From Pseudoduganella danionis (GTDB lineage: Bacteria; Pseudomonadota; Gammaproteobacteria; Burkholderiales; Burkholderiaceae_D): DNA of 64,000 nt. The position numbers and the translations under genes were made by a program. Numbering within the stretch: position 1 is the first letter of the stretch; every line of letters starts with the position of its first letter. The stretch covers positions 124,001 to 188,000 of the forward strand of contig NZ_WNKW01000005.1 of NCBI RefSeq assembly GCF_009720775.1. The letters run 5' to 3'. The notes beneath the pieces are model-generated. The model saw only the letters and a program-made list of their open reading frames with translations. It did not search any database and had not been told where the DNA came from. Below, piece by piece: positions 40,510 to 49,548 of the stretch.

Positions 40510-42129
40510 ATGCAACGTCGTCAAATACTCAAACAGCTGGCCGCCGCGATACCGGCGCTGGCTGCCTCACCTTATCTGTTTGCCGCGCCTGAACGCGCGG
40601 CGCAATTCACGCCGGACTGGGACTCGCTGGCGCAGTACCGCACGCCGGACTGGTTCCGCAATGCCAAATTCGGCATCTGGGCACACTGGGGGCCCCAGTG
40701 TGCGCCCGAATATGGCGACTGGTATGCGCGCGCCATGTACGAGCAGGATAGCGAAGCCTACCAGCATCATCTGCAGCACTATGGCCACCCGTCGCAGCAC
40801 GGCTTCAAGGACATCATCGGCAACTGGCGCGCGGACGCGTGGCAGCCTGACGAGCTGCTGGCGCTGTATCGCCGCGCGGGTGCGCGCTATTTTGTGGCGC
40901 TGGCCAATCACCACGACAATTTCGATCTGTACGATAGTCGCTACCAGCCGGAGTGGAACTCGACCCGTATCGGTCCGTGCAAGGATTTGATCGGCGGCTG
41001 GCGCGCTGCGGCACGGCGCCAGGGCATGCGTTTCGGCGTGAGCGTCCATGCCGCTCATGCGTGGACATGGTACGAGGTGGCGCAGGGCGCCGACAAGCAT
41101 GGGCCGCTGGCGGGTGTGCCGTACGACGGCCACCTGCAGCGTACCGATGGTGCCGGCAAGTGGTGGCAGGGCCTGGACCCACAAGGGCTGTATGCGCAGA
41201 ATCACCCTTTGAGCGCGCCGGCCCAGCAGAGCGGCATCTGGGACGAGCAGTGGCACTGGCGTGGCGGCGTGGCGCTGCCGAGCGCCGAGTATGTGGAGCA
41301 GTTCCGTGCCCGTGTGATGGATCTGGTGCAGAACTATGATCCCGATCTGGTGTATTTCGACGATACCGTGCTGCCGCTACACCCCGTCAGCGATGTGGGG
41401 CTGCGGCTGGCGGCCGATATCTACAACCTGAGCATCGCCCGCAAGGGGCGGCTGGAAGCTGTGATCAACGGCAAACTGCTGGATGCGCAGCAGCGCCAGT
41501 GCATGGTGCTCGACATCGAACGGGGCCAGAGCAACGAGATCGAAGCGCTGCCGTGGCAGACCTGTACCTGCATCGGTAACTGGCATTATGACCGGCGCAT
41601 CTACGATGCGAATGGCTATAAGAGCGCCCGCACCGTGGTGCACATGTTGATCGACGTGGTCAGCAAGAACGGCAATCTGCTACTGAGCGTGCCGGTGCGC
41701 GGCAATGGCAGCATCGATGAGCGCGAACGCGCGGTGGTGGAGGAGATCGGTCAGTGGATGGGCGTGTACGGTTCCGCCATCTACGATAGCCGTCCGTGGC
41801 GGGTAGCGGGCGAAGGACCGGTGCTGGAAGCTGCGGCCAGCCAGAGCAAGCAGGGCTTCAATGAAGGACAGGGCATTGCCTTCAGCAGCGCCGATATCCG
41901 CTATACCTGCAAGGAGAATGACTTGTATGCCTTCGTCATGGGCTGGCCGGAGCACGGCACGGTGCTGCTGCGCCAGTTGCGGCGCGGCCAGGTGCCCGTG
42001 CGTACCGTGCAACTGATAGGCGGCACAAAGAATCTCGCCTACACCCAGCAGGCAGACGGCCTGCTGGTACATCTGCCCGCTGAGCGGCCCGCATTGCCGT
42101 ATGCCTTCGCCCTGAAAATCACAAGCTGA
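40510..42129 (+). CDS. GH29 alpha-L-fucosidase, probably Tat-exported
   Basis: The 539-residue glycosidase has the GH29 start PDWFRNAKFGIWAHWGPQCAPEYGDWY (partly quoted), the NHHDNFDLYDS histidine block and the probable nucleophile aspartate in DPDLVYFDD. The N-terminus MQRRQILKQL followed by a hydrophobic alanine-rich stretch looks like a twin-arginine signal. GGAGCGG precedes the ATG. It would take terminal fucose from xyloglucan side chains. It lies in the same run as xylFGH and ends 12 bp before the SGNH esterase. Exact linkage specificity cannot be read. Confidence 0.88.
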   Translation: MQRRQILKQLAAAIPALAASPYLFAAPERAAQFTPDWDSLAQYRTPDWFRNAKFGIWAHWGPQCAPEYGDWYARAMYEQDSEAYQHHLQHYGHPSQHGFKDIIGNWRADAWQPDELLALYRRAGARYFVALANHHDNFDLYDSRYQPEWNSTRIGPCKDLIGGWRAAARRQGMRFGVSVHAAHAWTWYEVAQGADKHGPLAGVPYDGHLQRTDGAGKWWQGLDPQGLYAQNHPLSAPAQQSGIWDEQWHWRGGVALPSAEYVEQFRARVMDLVQNYDPDLVYFDDTVLPLHPVSDVGLRLAADIYNLSIARKGRLEAVINGKLLDAQQRQCMVLDIERGQSNEIEALPWQTCTCIGNWHYDRRIYDANGYKSARTVVHMLIDVVSKNGNLLLSVPVRGNGSIDERERAVVEEIGQWMGVYGSAIYDSRPWRVAGEGPVLEAAASQSKQGFNEGQGIAFSSADIRYTCKENDLYAFVMGWPEHGTVLLRQLRRGQVPVRTVQLIGGTKNLAYTQQADGLLVHLPAERPALPYAFALKITS

Positions 42130-42141
42130 AAGCCTGACACC

Positions 42142-43500
42142 ATGCGTAATACCCTGCACCAAATTATGCCGCTATCCCGTCGCGTCGCGTTGCCATGGCA
42201 TCTGCTGGGCCGCTTGCTGGCCGTCAGTGCATTGACTGTAGGCGTACTGCCTGCTGCGCATGCCGGCAGCGCCGATCTGTCGCTATACAGCGGACAGAAA
42301 GCCGGCTCCTTGCCCGTTACGCTGGTGGCGCACGACTTGTCTGCGCCTATGCAGGCGGGTGCTCCGCTGGTACTGAGCGGCGCCGGTGGCAGCGCCAGTG
42401 TGCAACCCCAACGCGAGGCAGGGCGGCGTAATGCACTGCTGCTGAAATGGGATCATGCGTGGTACGCGGCCCTGCGCCTGACGCCCGCGCGAGCACTGGA
42501 TCTGCAGGCACTGGTGCCGCATGCCACGCTGGAACTGGATCTGCGTGTGGCGCAGCTGGCGCAGGGCGGCATAGACTTCAAGATGGCTTGTGGTGAAGCC
42601 TGCCAGCGCAAACTGAGCTATGTTGTGCCGGGGCGCGCATTGCAGGGTAAAGGCTGGCAGCACCTGTCATTCTCGCTGAACTGCTTTGCCCGTGGCGGCG
42701 ATGATTTCAGCAAGGTAGACGTGCCGTTTGCGCTGGAAGCCAATGGCGCTGGCGAAGTGGCACTGGCCAATGTACGTATCGTTGCGCACGGCAAGCCTAA
42801 CCAGTCCTGCCCCGACTATCGCAGCATCGCATTCGAGCCTAGCCCGCTCAATCAGGCGTGGGCAATGCCGCGCTGGATGCAGCGGCATGAACAGAAGCTG
42901 GCCCTCAAACAGCAGATGCTGGCAGCAGGCACGGCGCCTGAGCTCGTGTTTATCGGCGATTCGATTACGGAAGGCTGGGAAAATGATGGCAAGGCAGTGT
43001 GGCAGCAGTATTACGCAGCTTACCACGCGCTGAATCTCGGCTATGGCGGTGACCACACGGAGAATGTGCTGTGGCGTCTGCAGCATGGCGAGGTGGATGG
43101 CCTGCAGCCCAAGGTGGCCGTGCTCATGATAGGCACTAACAATACGGGTGATCGCCAGGATCAGCCGGAAGTGACAGCAGCGGGCGTGGCGCGCATCCTG
43201 CAGGAACTGCGCCAGCGCTTGCCGCAGACGCGCGTGCTGCTGCTGGCCATCTTCCCGCGTGAAGCCGGTGCGGATGCGGTACTGCGACGTATCAACGAGC
43301 AGATTAACGTCAGACTGGCAGCGCTGGCCGATGGCGACAAGGTGGTATTTGCCAATTTGAATAGCGCGATGCTGGACGCAGATGGGCGCCTGAGCACCAG
43401 TGTGATGCCCGATTTGCTGCATCCGCAGCAGCGCGGCTATACCATCTGGGCCGAAGCCATGCAGCCTGTCCTGACCCGTATGCTGGCAAGTCAGCCCTGA
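42142..43500 (+). CDS. SGNH esterase with N-terminal ExoP-type beta-sandwich
   Basis: The 452-residue secreted protein has a signal peptide (to about residue 42), then a domain of about 170 residues that resembles the carbohydrate-binding-like C-terminal domain of GH3 glucosidases (ExoP type; ATLELDLRV, GIDFKMACGEACQRKLSY, GWQHLSFSLNCF). An SGNH hydrolase follows: Ser274 in FIGDSITEGW, Gly block NLGYGGDHT, GTNNTGD, and Asp424/His427 in DLLHPQ. All catalytic blocks are intact. In this locus an acetylesterase on decorated xyloglucan is a reasonable inference. It is convergent with the alpha/beta-hydrolase gene. Confidence 0.82.
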   Translation: MRNTLHQIMPLSRRVALPWHLLGRLLAVSALTVGVLPAAHAGSADLSLYSGQKAGSLPVTLVAHDLSAPMQAGAPLVLSGAGGSASVQPQREAGRRNALLLKWDHAWYAALRLTPARALDLQALVPHATLELDLRVAQLAQGGIDFKMACGEACQRKLSYVVPGRALQGKGWQHLSFSLNCFARGGDDFSKVDVPFALEANGAGEVALANVRIVAHGKPNQSCPDYRSIAFEPSPLNQAWAMPRWMQRHEQKLALKQQMLAAGTAPELVFIGDSITEGWENDGKAVWQQYYAAYHALNLGYGGDHTENVLWRLQHGEVDGLQPKVAVLMIGTNNTGDRQDQPEVTAAGVARILQELRQRLPQTRVLLLAIFPREAGADAVLRRINEQINVRLAALADGDKVVFANLNSAMLDADGRLSTSVMPDLLHPQQRGYTIWAEAMQPVLTRMLASQP

Positions 43501-43529
43501 GCTGTCTTGCCAGTTCAGGTGCGTCGTGC

Positions 43530-44438
43530 TTACTGGACGATCAGCTTGCGGCTAGCCAGCCAGTCCTCGGCGCGCTTGGTCCAGTTCGAGGCATTACCGA
43601 GACCGGGGCGCAATGCCATACCGTGTCCGCCCCGTTCGAACAGATACATCTCGGCCGGTACGCGGGCGCGGGTCAGCGCCTGGTAGAACAGGATGCTGTT
43701 CTCGACCGGCACCACATCGTCATCCTGACTGTGGATCAGCAAGGTGGGCGGAGTCTGGGCATGGACCTGTAGCTCGGTCGACATCAGCTGCACCTGTGCG
43801 GCGCTAGGCTGTTGTCCCAGCAGGGCCTGGCGCGAACCCATGTGGGTGGTGGCTGGCGCCATGGTAATCACGGGGTACATCAGCATGAGAAAGTCCGGCC
43901 GTGCGCTGATGCTATCGAGCGCAGCGCCCGTGCGGCCGGCCGGATTGTCGTACAGCGTAGCCGCGCTGGCCGCCAGATGGCCGCCCGCCGAACTGCCCAT
44001 CACGCCGATGCGGTCCGGTGCAATGCCATAGTCCGCAGCATGGGCGCGCACCGTGCGGATAGCGCGCAGCACATCCTGCAGCGGCGCCGGATGGCCGTAG
44101 TCCGACAGGCGCGATTTCAGCACGAATGCCGTCACGCCCAAGCCGGAGAGCCATTGCGCGTACTGCTGGCCTTCACGGGTGTAGGACAGATAGGCATAAC
44201 CACCACCGGGACAGATGATCACGGCCGTGCGGGCGGGGCGGTCGATCGATGCGGGATAGACCGTCAGGCTAGGGTGCGAGATATTGTTGATACGCTCGCC
44301 ATCATGCTGCTCTGCGCCTGCGTTGGCGCGGTAGTTAGGCACACCTTCTGGCCACAGGTCGAGTTGTACTGTCTGGGCGTGCGCCTGCCAGTTGAGTGCC
44401 AGCAGCAAAGGCAGCAGGCGGAAGCGGGATAAACGCAT
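43530..44438 (-). CDS. Secreted alpha/beta-hydrolase esterase (acetylxylan-esterase-like)
   Basis: The 302-residue protein has a signal peptide (about 1-21, ending AHA) and an esterase/lipase fold: oxyanion region CPGGGYAYLS, nucleophile in GVMGSSAGGHLAAS, aspartate in HSQDDDVVPVENS and histidine in RGGHGMAL. This resembles BD-FAE/acetylxylan esterases found in plant-polysaccharide loci. GGAG precedes the ATG. It is divergent from the GH5 gene and shares its regulatory region; together with the SGNH protein it gives the locus two different esterase folds. Substrate is inferred. Confidence 0.85.
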   Translation of the reverse strand: MRLSRFRLLPLLLALNWQAHAQTVQLDLWPEGVPNYRANAGAEQHDGERINNISHPSLTVYPASIDRPARTAVIICPGGGYAYLSYTREGQQYAQWLSGLGVTAFVLKSRLSDYGHPAPLQDVLRAIRTVRAHAADYGIAPDRIGVMGSSAGGHLAASAATLYDNPAGRTGAALDSISARPDFLMLMYPVITMAPATTHMGSRQALLGQQPSAAQVQLMSTELQVHAQTPPTLLIHSQDDDVVPVENSILFYQALTRARVPAEMYLFERGGHGMALRPGLGNASNWTKRAEDWLASRKLIVQ

Positions 44439-44530
44439 GGATGAAACTCCTGTCTGATAGTGATGTAGCGATAGTACTCAATCTGGCGCGCCGCAACCGC
44501 CGCTGCGCAATTTCGTTTGGACAGTTGCGG

Positions 44531-44544
44531 GATTTCGCAATTGC
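44531..44544. promoter_or_regulatory. Putative operator shared with the TonB receptor promoter
   Basis: ATTTCGCAATTGC lies in the divergent gap between the esterase and GH5. Its reverse complement, GCAATTGCGAAAT, recurs exactly in the region upstream of the TonB-dependent receptor (58901-58913). A related GCGCAATTTCG lies at 44505-44515. Confidence 0.5.
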
Positions 44545-44659
44545 TGCTGCGGGGCGGGGCTCGCACAATGCCATAATTGAACTGGTTCCTGGCGCAATGC
44601 CGATACGGGACCGGTGCCGTGGCGGCGCCAGAGCGCCCGTAACCTGAACGGAGACTTTG

Positions 44660-45826
44660 ATGAAATCATTCCTACCTGCGCTGAGCATGGCGCTGGCACT
44701 TGCAGCCTTTCCTGTGCCGCAGGTATGCGCCGCCGAGGCGGGCAGCGTACCGGCGCCGGAGCCCATGCGTGAGCTGACCAGCATGCAGTTTTCGTCGCTG
44801 ATGTCGCCGGGCTGGAATCTGGGCAACGCGCTGGAGGCAATCGATAGCAAGCATCCCTATGTTTGGGGCAGTACGGTGTTTCAGGAGACTGCGTGGGGTA
44901 ATCCGCCCGCCAGCCGCCAGCTATTCGACGCCGTCAAGGCGGCCGGTTTCCGCAGCGTGCGCATCCCCATTTCGTGGAAAGTGTATGCGGACGCGCAGGA
45001 CAATATCAGCCCGCAGTGGATGCAGCGGGTAGTGCAGGTGGTTGATGATGCACGTGCGGCCGGGCTAATCGTGATGATCAATCTGCACTGGGATGGCGGC
45101 TGGATGCAGCCGACTTACGCCGCCCAGAACATGGCGCAGGCGCGCACGCGCAAGTTCTGGCAGCAGATTGCCACCCGCTTCCGCGATTATGGCGATACCC
45201 TGCTGTTTGCCGGTACCAACGAGGTGATGGTGGACGGCGATTATGGCGCCCCGACCAGCGAATACTGCGCCGTCCAGAATAGCTATAACCAGACCTTTAT
45301 CGATGCAGTGCGCGCTACGGGTGGCAACAATGCGCGCCGCCATCTGGTGGTACAGGGCTTCAATACCAACATCAATTACACTCTCAATTGCAATGCCACG
45401 CTGCCGCATGACAGCACGGCACAGCGTATGATGATGGAAGTGCATGACTACGATCCGTACGATTTTGCGCTTGATGAAAAGAGTGGCGTGTGGCGCTGGG
45501 GCAGTGCCGCAAATCCGTCTGGCTGGGCTAACGAAGCCTATACGGACGGGCAGTTCGAGAAACTGCGCAAAGCCTTTATCGCACAGGGCATACCCGTGCT
45601 GCTGGGGGAATATTCGGCGATTCTGCGCAGCGAGTTTGATCCCGCCGGCAGCCAGCGCAAGTACTGGGACAGTTACATGACGCGCGCTGCCCATAGCCGC
45701 GGCATAGTGCCCATGTACTGGGACAATGGCTACACGACCAACCATCAGTCCGGCCTGTTCGATCGGGGCCGCGCCGTGCCCGTGTATGTTGACATTATCG
45801 AAGCGCTGATCAGTGCCAGCCGATAA
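44660..45826 (+). CDS. GH5 endo-beta-1,4-glucanase, likely subfamily 4 xyloglucanase
   Basis: The 388-residue secreted enzyme has a signal peptide (ends about residue 24, VCA/AE) and a GH5 barrel: SPGWNLGNALEA, WGNPPASRQLFDAVKAAGF, VRIPISWK, NLHWDGGW, the acid/base Glu in GTNEVM (the usual NEP reads NEV), HDYDPYDFAL and the nucleophile in LLGEYSA. These are features of GH5_4, a family with many xyloglucanases. GGAGA precedes the ATG at 44660; the preceding TTG is less likely. It would cut the glucan backbone. A terminator separates it from the GH3 gene. Confidence 0.9.
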   Translation: MKSFLPALSMALALAAFPVPQVCAAEAGSVPAPEPMRELTSMQFSSLMSPGWNLGNALEAIDSKHPYVWGSTVFQETAWGNPPASRQLFDAVKAAGFRSVRIPISWKVYADAQDNISPQWMQRVVQVVDDARAAGLIVMINLHWDGGWMQPTYAAQNMAQARTRKFWQQIATRFRDYGDTLLFAGTNEVMVDGDYGAPTSEYCAVQNSYNQTFIDAVRATGGNNARRHLVVQGFNTNINYTLNCNATLPHDSTAQRMMMEVHDYDPYDFALDEKSGVWRWGSAANPSGWANEAYTDGQFEKLRKAFIAQGIPVLLGEYSAILRSEFDPAGSQRKYWDSYMTRAAHSRGIVPMYWDNGYTTNHQSGLFDRGRAVPVYVDIIEALISASR

Positions 45827-45900
45827 ATCTTTAGCTGTGCTGTCATCGTCCGGCCAGGCTGGCGGACGTAGACATCTCCCTCTGCCCGTAAGGGTAGTTC

Positions 45901-45926
45901 GGGCAGCCGCTGCTGCCCCTTTTTTA
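45901..45926 (+). terminator. Terminator between GH5 and GH3 genes
   Basis: GGGCAGC (45901-45907) pairs with GCTGCCC (45912-45918), followed by CTTTTTTATT. It ends only 12 bases before the GH3 ATG. Confidence 0.8.
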
Positions 45927-45937
45927 TTCGAGCGAAT

Positions 45938-48190
45938 ATGAAAATCTCTTCCCCGTTAAGCCAGATCTGTGCCGCTGTGCTGCTGTGCGCCAGCGCTACC
46001 ACCACTTATGCCGATGCGCCCGCGCCTGCACAGCCATGGATGAATGCCAAGCTTCCCGCTGCACAGCGGGCCGCACTGGTGGTACAGGCTATGACGCTGG
46101 ATGAAAAGCTGCGGCTGGTGTATGGCTATCTGGGCGCAGACTCGGACTGGAAAAAGAGCAAGCGGCCGGCTGGCGCACGGCCGCAGTCGGCTGGCTACAT
46201 CGATGGGGTAGATCGGCTGGGCATACCGCCGCTGTATGAAACGGATGCGGGGCTGGGTGTGGCCAGTCAGCCGGGGCCAGACGTACGCCAAGGTACGGCA
46301 CTGCCTTCCGGTCTGAGTACGGCGGCCAGCTGGGATACGGCAGGGGCGCGTGCGGCCGGTGCCATGATAGGCGATGAAGCGCGCAAGTTCGGCTTCAATG
46401 TGCTGCTGGCCGGTGGCGTCAATCTGTTGCGCGAGCCGCGCAATGGACGTAATTTCGAATACGCGGGAGAAGACCCGCTGCTGGCGGGGCGCATAGTCGG
46501 CGCCCAGATAGCCGGCATCCAGTCGCAGAAAGTGGTGGCAACGCTCAAGCATTTTGCACTCAATGATCAGGAAACCAACCGCACTACGCTGAATGTGAAG
46601 ATCGACGATAGCGCCGCACGCATGTCCGATCTGCTGGCGCTGCAACTGGCCTATGAAGATGGCCAGCCCGGCTCCGTGATGTGCGGCTATAACCGGGTGA
46701 ACGGCGCCTATGCGTGCGAGAACAGCTACTTGCTGAATACGGTGCTGAAGCAGGAGTGGGGCTTCAAGGGTTGGGTCATGTCGGACTGGGGCGCCACCCA
46801 CAGCACCATACCGGCCGCCAATGCAGGACTGGATCAGCAGTCCGGCATGCCGTTCGATCTGTCCGACTATTTTGGCCCGCCGCTCAAGGAAGCTGTGCTC
46901 AACGGCTGGGTGCCGCAGCAACGGCTGGATGACATGGCGTTGCGCATCGTCGGTGCCATGTTCGAGCATGGCGTGATAGACCATCCAGTGACGGTGGCGC
47001 CGCAGCAGATCGATTTTCGCGCACACGGCGCGGCCAGCCAGCACGCCGCACAGGAAGGTATGGTATTGCTGAAGAACCGCGACAAGCTGCTGCCACTGGC
47101 AGATGGTGCGCGCCGCATTGCTGTGATAGGCGGCTATGCCGACAAGGGCGTGATGGCGGGTGGTGGTTCCTCGCTGGTGTATCCGCAAGGAGGCAATGCG
47201 GTACCGGAGCTGGAACCGAAAGTCTGGCCTGGCCCCGTGATGATTTATCCGTCTTCGCCGTATCAGGCTTTGCAGCGCAAGCTGGGCAAAGCCACGCTGC
47301 GCTTTGATGACGGGCGCGATCCCGCCCGTGCCGCCGCCCTGGCACGCGACAGCGACGTGGTGCTGATGTTTGCCACCCAGTGGACCGGCGAAGGCATGGA
47401 TGTGCCGGATCTGGCACTGCCCAAGCAGCAGGATGCACTGATCCATGCCGTTACGGCAGCGAACCCGCGTACTGTGGTGGTGTTGGAGACGGGCGGCCCC
47501 GTGACCATGCCGTGGCTGGAACAGGCGGGCGCCGTGCTGGAGGCGTGGTATCCGGGCACGCAGGGCGGCGAAGCTATTGCCAGCGTGCTGACCGGCGAAG
47601 TCAATCCGTCCGGCCGTCTGCCTATGACTTTCCCGGTCAGCGAAGCGCAACTACCGCGCCCTAAACTGGATGGCTATCCGGAGCAGGCCGATGCCCGCAT
47701 CGAGGTGGATTATCACGAAGGCGCAGCAGTCGGCTATAAATGGTTCGACCTGAAACAGCAGACGCCGCTGTTCCCGTTCGGCTTTGGCCTGTCGTACACC
47801 GAGTTTGCCATGTTGGGCTTGCGCGCAGAAGTGCGCGACGGCCGTCTACAGGCCAGCTTCGAAGTGCGTAACACGGGCAAACTGGCTGGCAAACAGGTGG
47901 CGCAGATTTATGTGGCGCCCGTGCAGGCGCGCTGGGAAGCTCCCAAACGTCTGGGCGGCTTCAGTAAAGTCAGCCTGGCTGCCGGTGCGCGCACCAGCGT
48001 GAGCCTAAGCGTCGATCCTCGCCTGCTGGCTACATTCGATAGCGCCAGCAAGCGCTGGCAGGTTGCCGCTGGCGACTACCGCGTCACACTGGCGGCGCAT
48101 GCACGCGACGCTCAAGCCAGCAGTGTGGTCATACATCTCGACGCGGCCAGCTACGATGTGCAGGGTCGCGCGATCAAGGCGTCGCACTGA
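45938..48190 (+). CDS. GH3 beta-glucosidase
   Basis: The 750-residue secreted enzyme has a signal peptide (to about residue 28) and the GH3 two-domain catalytic core: GVNLLREPRNGRNFEYAGEDP, KHFALNDQETNR, and the nucleophile aspartate in GWVMSDWGATHS. The (alpha/beta)6 sandwich domain and a C-terminal fibronectin-III-like domain (FPFGFGLSYTEF onward) follow. It would release glucose from unsubstituted ends of xyloglucan oligosaccharides. The ribosome binding site is weak and the ATG directly follows a terminator, so expression is odd. Its stop overlaps the next start by one base. Confidence 0.93.
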   Translation: MKISSPLSQICAAVLLCASATTTYADAPAPAQPWMNAKLPAAQRAALVVQAMTLDEKLRLVYGYLGADSDWKKSKRPAGARPQSAGYIDGVDRLGIPPLYETDAGLGVASQPGPDVRQGTALPSGLSTAASWDTAGARAAGAMIGDEARKFGFNVLLAGGVNLLREPRNGRNFEYAGEDPLLAGRIVGAQIAGIQSQKVVATLKHFALNDQETNRTTLNVKIDDSAARMSDLLALQLAYEDGQPGSVMCGYNRVNGAYACENSYLLNTVLKQEWGFKGWVMSDWGATHSTIPAANAGLDQQSGMPFDLSDYFGPPLKEAVLNGWVPQQRLDDMALRIVGAMFEHGVIDHPVTVAPQQIDFRAHGAASQHAAQEGMVLLKNRDKLLPLADGARRIAVIGGYADKGVMAGGGSSLVYPQGGNAVPELEPKVWPGPVMIYPSSPYQALQRKLGKATLRFDDGRDPARAAALARDSDVVLMFATQWTGEGMDVPDLALPKQQDALIHAVTAANPRTVVVLETGGPVTMPWLEQAGAVLEAWYPGTQGGEAIASVLTGEVNPSGRLPMTFPVSEAQLPRPKLDGYPEQADARIEVDYHEGAAVGYKWFDLKQQTPLFPFGFGLSYTEFAMLGLRAEVRDGRLQASFEVRNTGKLAGKQVAQIYVAPVQARWEAPKRLGGFSKVSLAAGARTSVSLSVDPRLLATFDSASKRWQVAAGDYRVTLAAHARDAQASSVVIHLDAASYDVQGRAIKASH

Positions 48191-49539
48191 TGCAGCCATA
48201 TCAGCGCATCGTCATACTCGGCGGTGGCACGGCAGGCTGGATGGCGGCGCTGGCGCTGGTCACCAGCCAGCGCGCGGTAGAGGTCGAAGTGGTGGAGGCG
48301 GCGCCTACGTGTAGCATCGGCATTGGTGTGGCCAGTTGTGCGGCCCTGCGCGAATTCCACCGCATGGTCGGTATCGACGAAGCGGACTTCCTGCGCGCGA
48401 CGCTGGGTAGCTACCGGCTAGGAACGGAACTGCGCGACTGGCAGCATTTAGGCCAGCGCTATTTCGATATGTTGGCCGGCATGGAGCCGGATGGCACGGC
48501 AGCCCAATATGCCTACCAGTTCGATACCCAGCTATATGCGGGCTATCTGCGCCGGCTTGCCATGCTGCGCGGCGTACACCGCAATGTGGGGCGGCTGGAG
48601 CAGGCGATTCGCCGGGCAGATGGCGGCATCAGCGCGCTACAACTGAGCAATGGTCGCAACATATGTGCGGATTTGTTCATCGATTGCAGCGGCGGCGATG
48701 CACTGCTACTGGGCGCGGAACTGGGAGTGCCTTTTGTCGATTTCAGCCAGTGGCTGCCTGCCGATGCGGTCTGGCTTTGTCCGGCCGAGCGCAGTGCCGC
48801 GACACCCGCGCCCTGTAATATCGCGGTCGCGCTGGATGCCGGCTGGGCATGGCAGATCTCGCTGCAGCATCGTAGCGAACATGGTTATATCTACTCGCGC
48901 CGGCATTGCGATGATGCGACCGCCCGTACCAGACTGCTAGCGCGGCTGGATGGCGCGGCGCTGGCGGAACCCCGTCTGCAACATCTGCGCAGTGGTCACC
49001 GTAGCCGATTCTGGCAGCACAATGTGGTCGCACTGGGGCAGGCAGCGGGCCAGCTGGAACCGCTCGAAGCGCCCGCAGTGATGCTGATCCAACGCGGACT
49101 GACGGATATACTGCAGGTGCTGGCCAGTCCTGCCTCCGCCCAGGCAGACGCCATTGCGGCATACAACCGTGCGCAGGAGCGCCTGTACTGCTACGAGCGT
49201 GACCGGCTGATTCTGCACTATGCCCGTTCGACGCGGCAGGATAGCCAGTTCTGGCGTGATATGGGCAAGCTGGCCTTGCCGGATGCGCTGGCGCTGCGGC
49301 TGCAGGCTTGGCGCGAATGCGTCAACCCGCCGCGGCACGAAGCGGCGCGGCTGGATGGTGCGAGCTGGGGCGGCATTTATGCGGCGACCGGCTGTGTGCT
49401 GCGCCGCTGCGATCCCGTATTACTGGAATTGACGCGCGAAGAAGCACTGCATGCGCGTGATGCGCGCCGTGTCAGACTGGCGGCCTTGATGGAACTGGTA
49501 CAGCGTGAATACGGCCAGCAGCATCAGCTGCTGGCCTGA
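48190..49539 (+). CDS. Tryptophan-halogenase-like flavoprotein with altered catalytic motifs
   Basis: The 449-residue protein has the FAD motif VILGGGTAGWMAA and the overall PF04820 pattern (DEADFLRATLGSY; NVVALGQAAGQLEPLEA). The residues that define real halogenases are changed: the catalytic lysine in the Y-K-L-G block is Arg76 (SYRLG), and the WxWxIP motif reads WAWQIS (219-224). Halogenation is therefore unlikely. Homologues of this kind often sit beside TonB receptor and glycosidase genes, but their role is unknown. It is coupled to the GH3 gene (TGATG) and convergent with GH39. Confidence 0.87.
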   Translation: MQPYQRIVILGGGTAGWMAALALVTSQRAVEVEVVEAAPTCSIGIGVASCAALREFHRMVGIDEADFLRATLGSYRLGTELRDWQHLGQRYFDMLAGMEPDGTAAQYAYQFDTQLYAGYLRRLAMLRGVHRNVGRLEQAIRRADGGISALQLSNGRNICADLFIDCSGGDALLLGAELGVPFVDFSQWLPADAVWLCPAERSAATPAPCNIAVALDAGWAWQISLQHRSEHGYIYSRRHCDDATARTRLLARLDGAALAEPRLQHLRSGHRSRFWQHNVVALGQAAGQLEPLEAPAVMLIQRGLTDILQVLASPASAQADAIAAYNRAQERLYCYERDRLILHYARSTRQDSQFWRDMGKLALPDALALRLQAWRECVNPPRHEAARLDGASWGGIYAATGCVLRRCDPVLLELTREEALHARDARRVRLAALMELVQREYGQQHQLLA

Positions 49540-49548
49540 GCGACGCAC

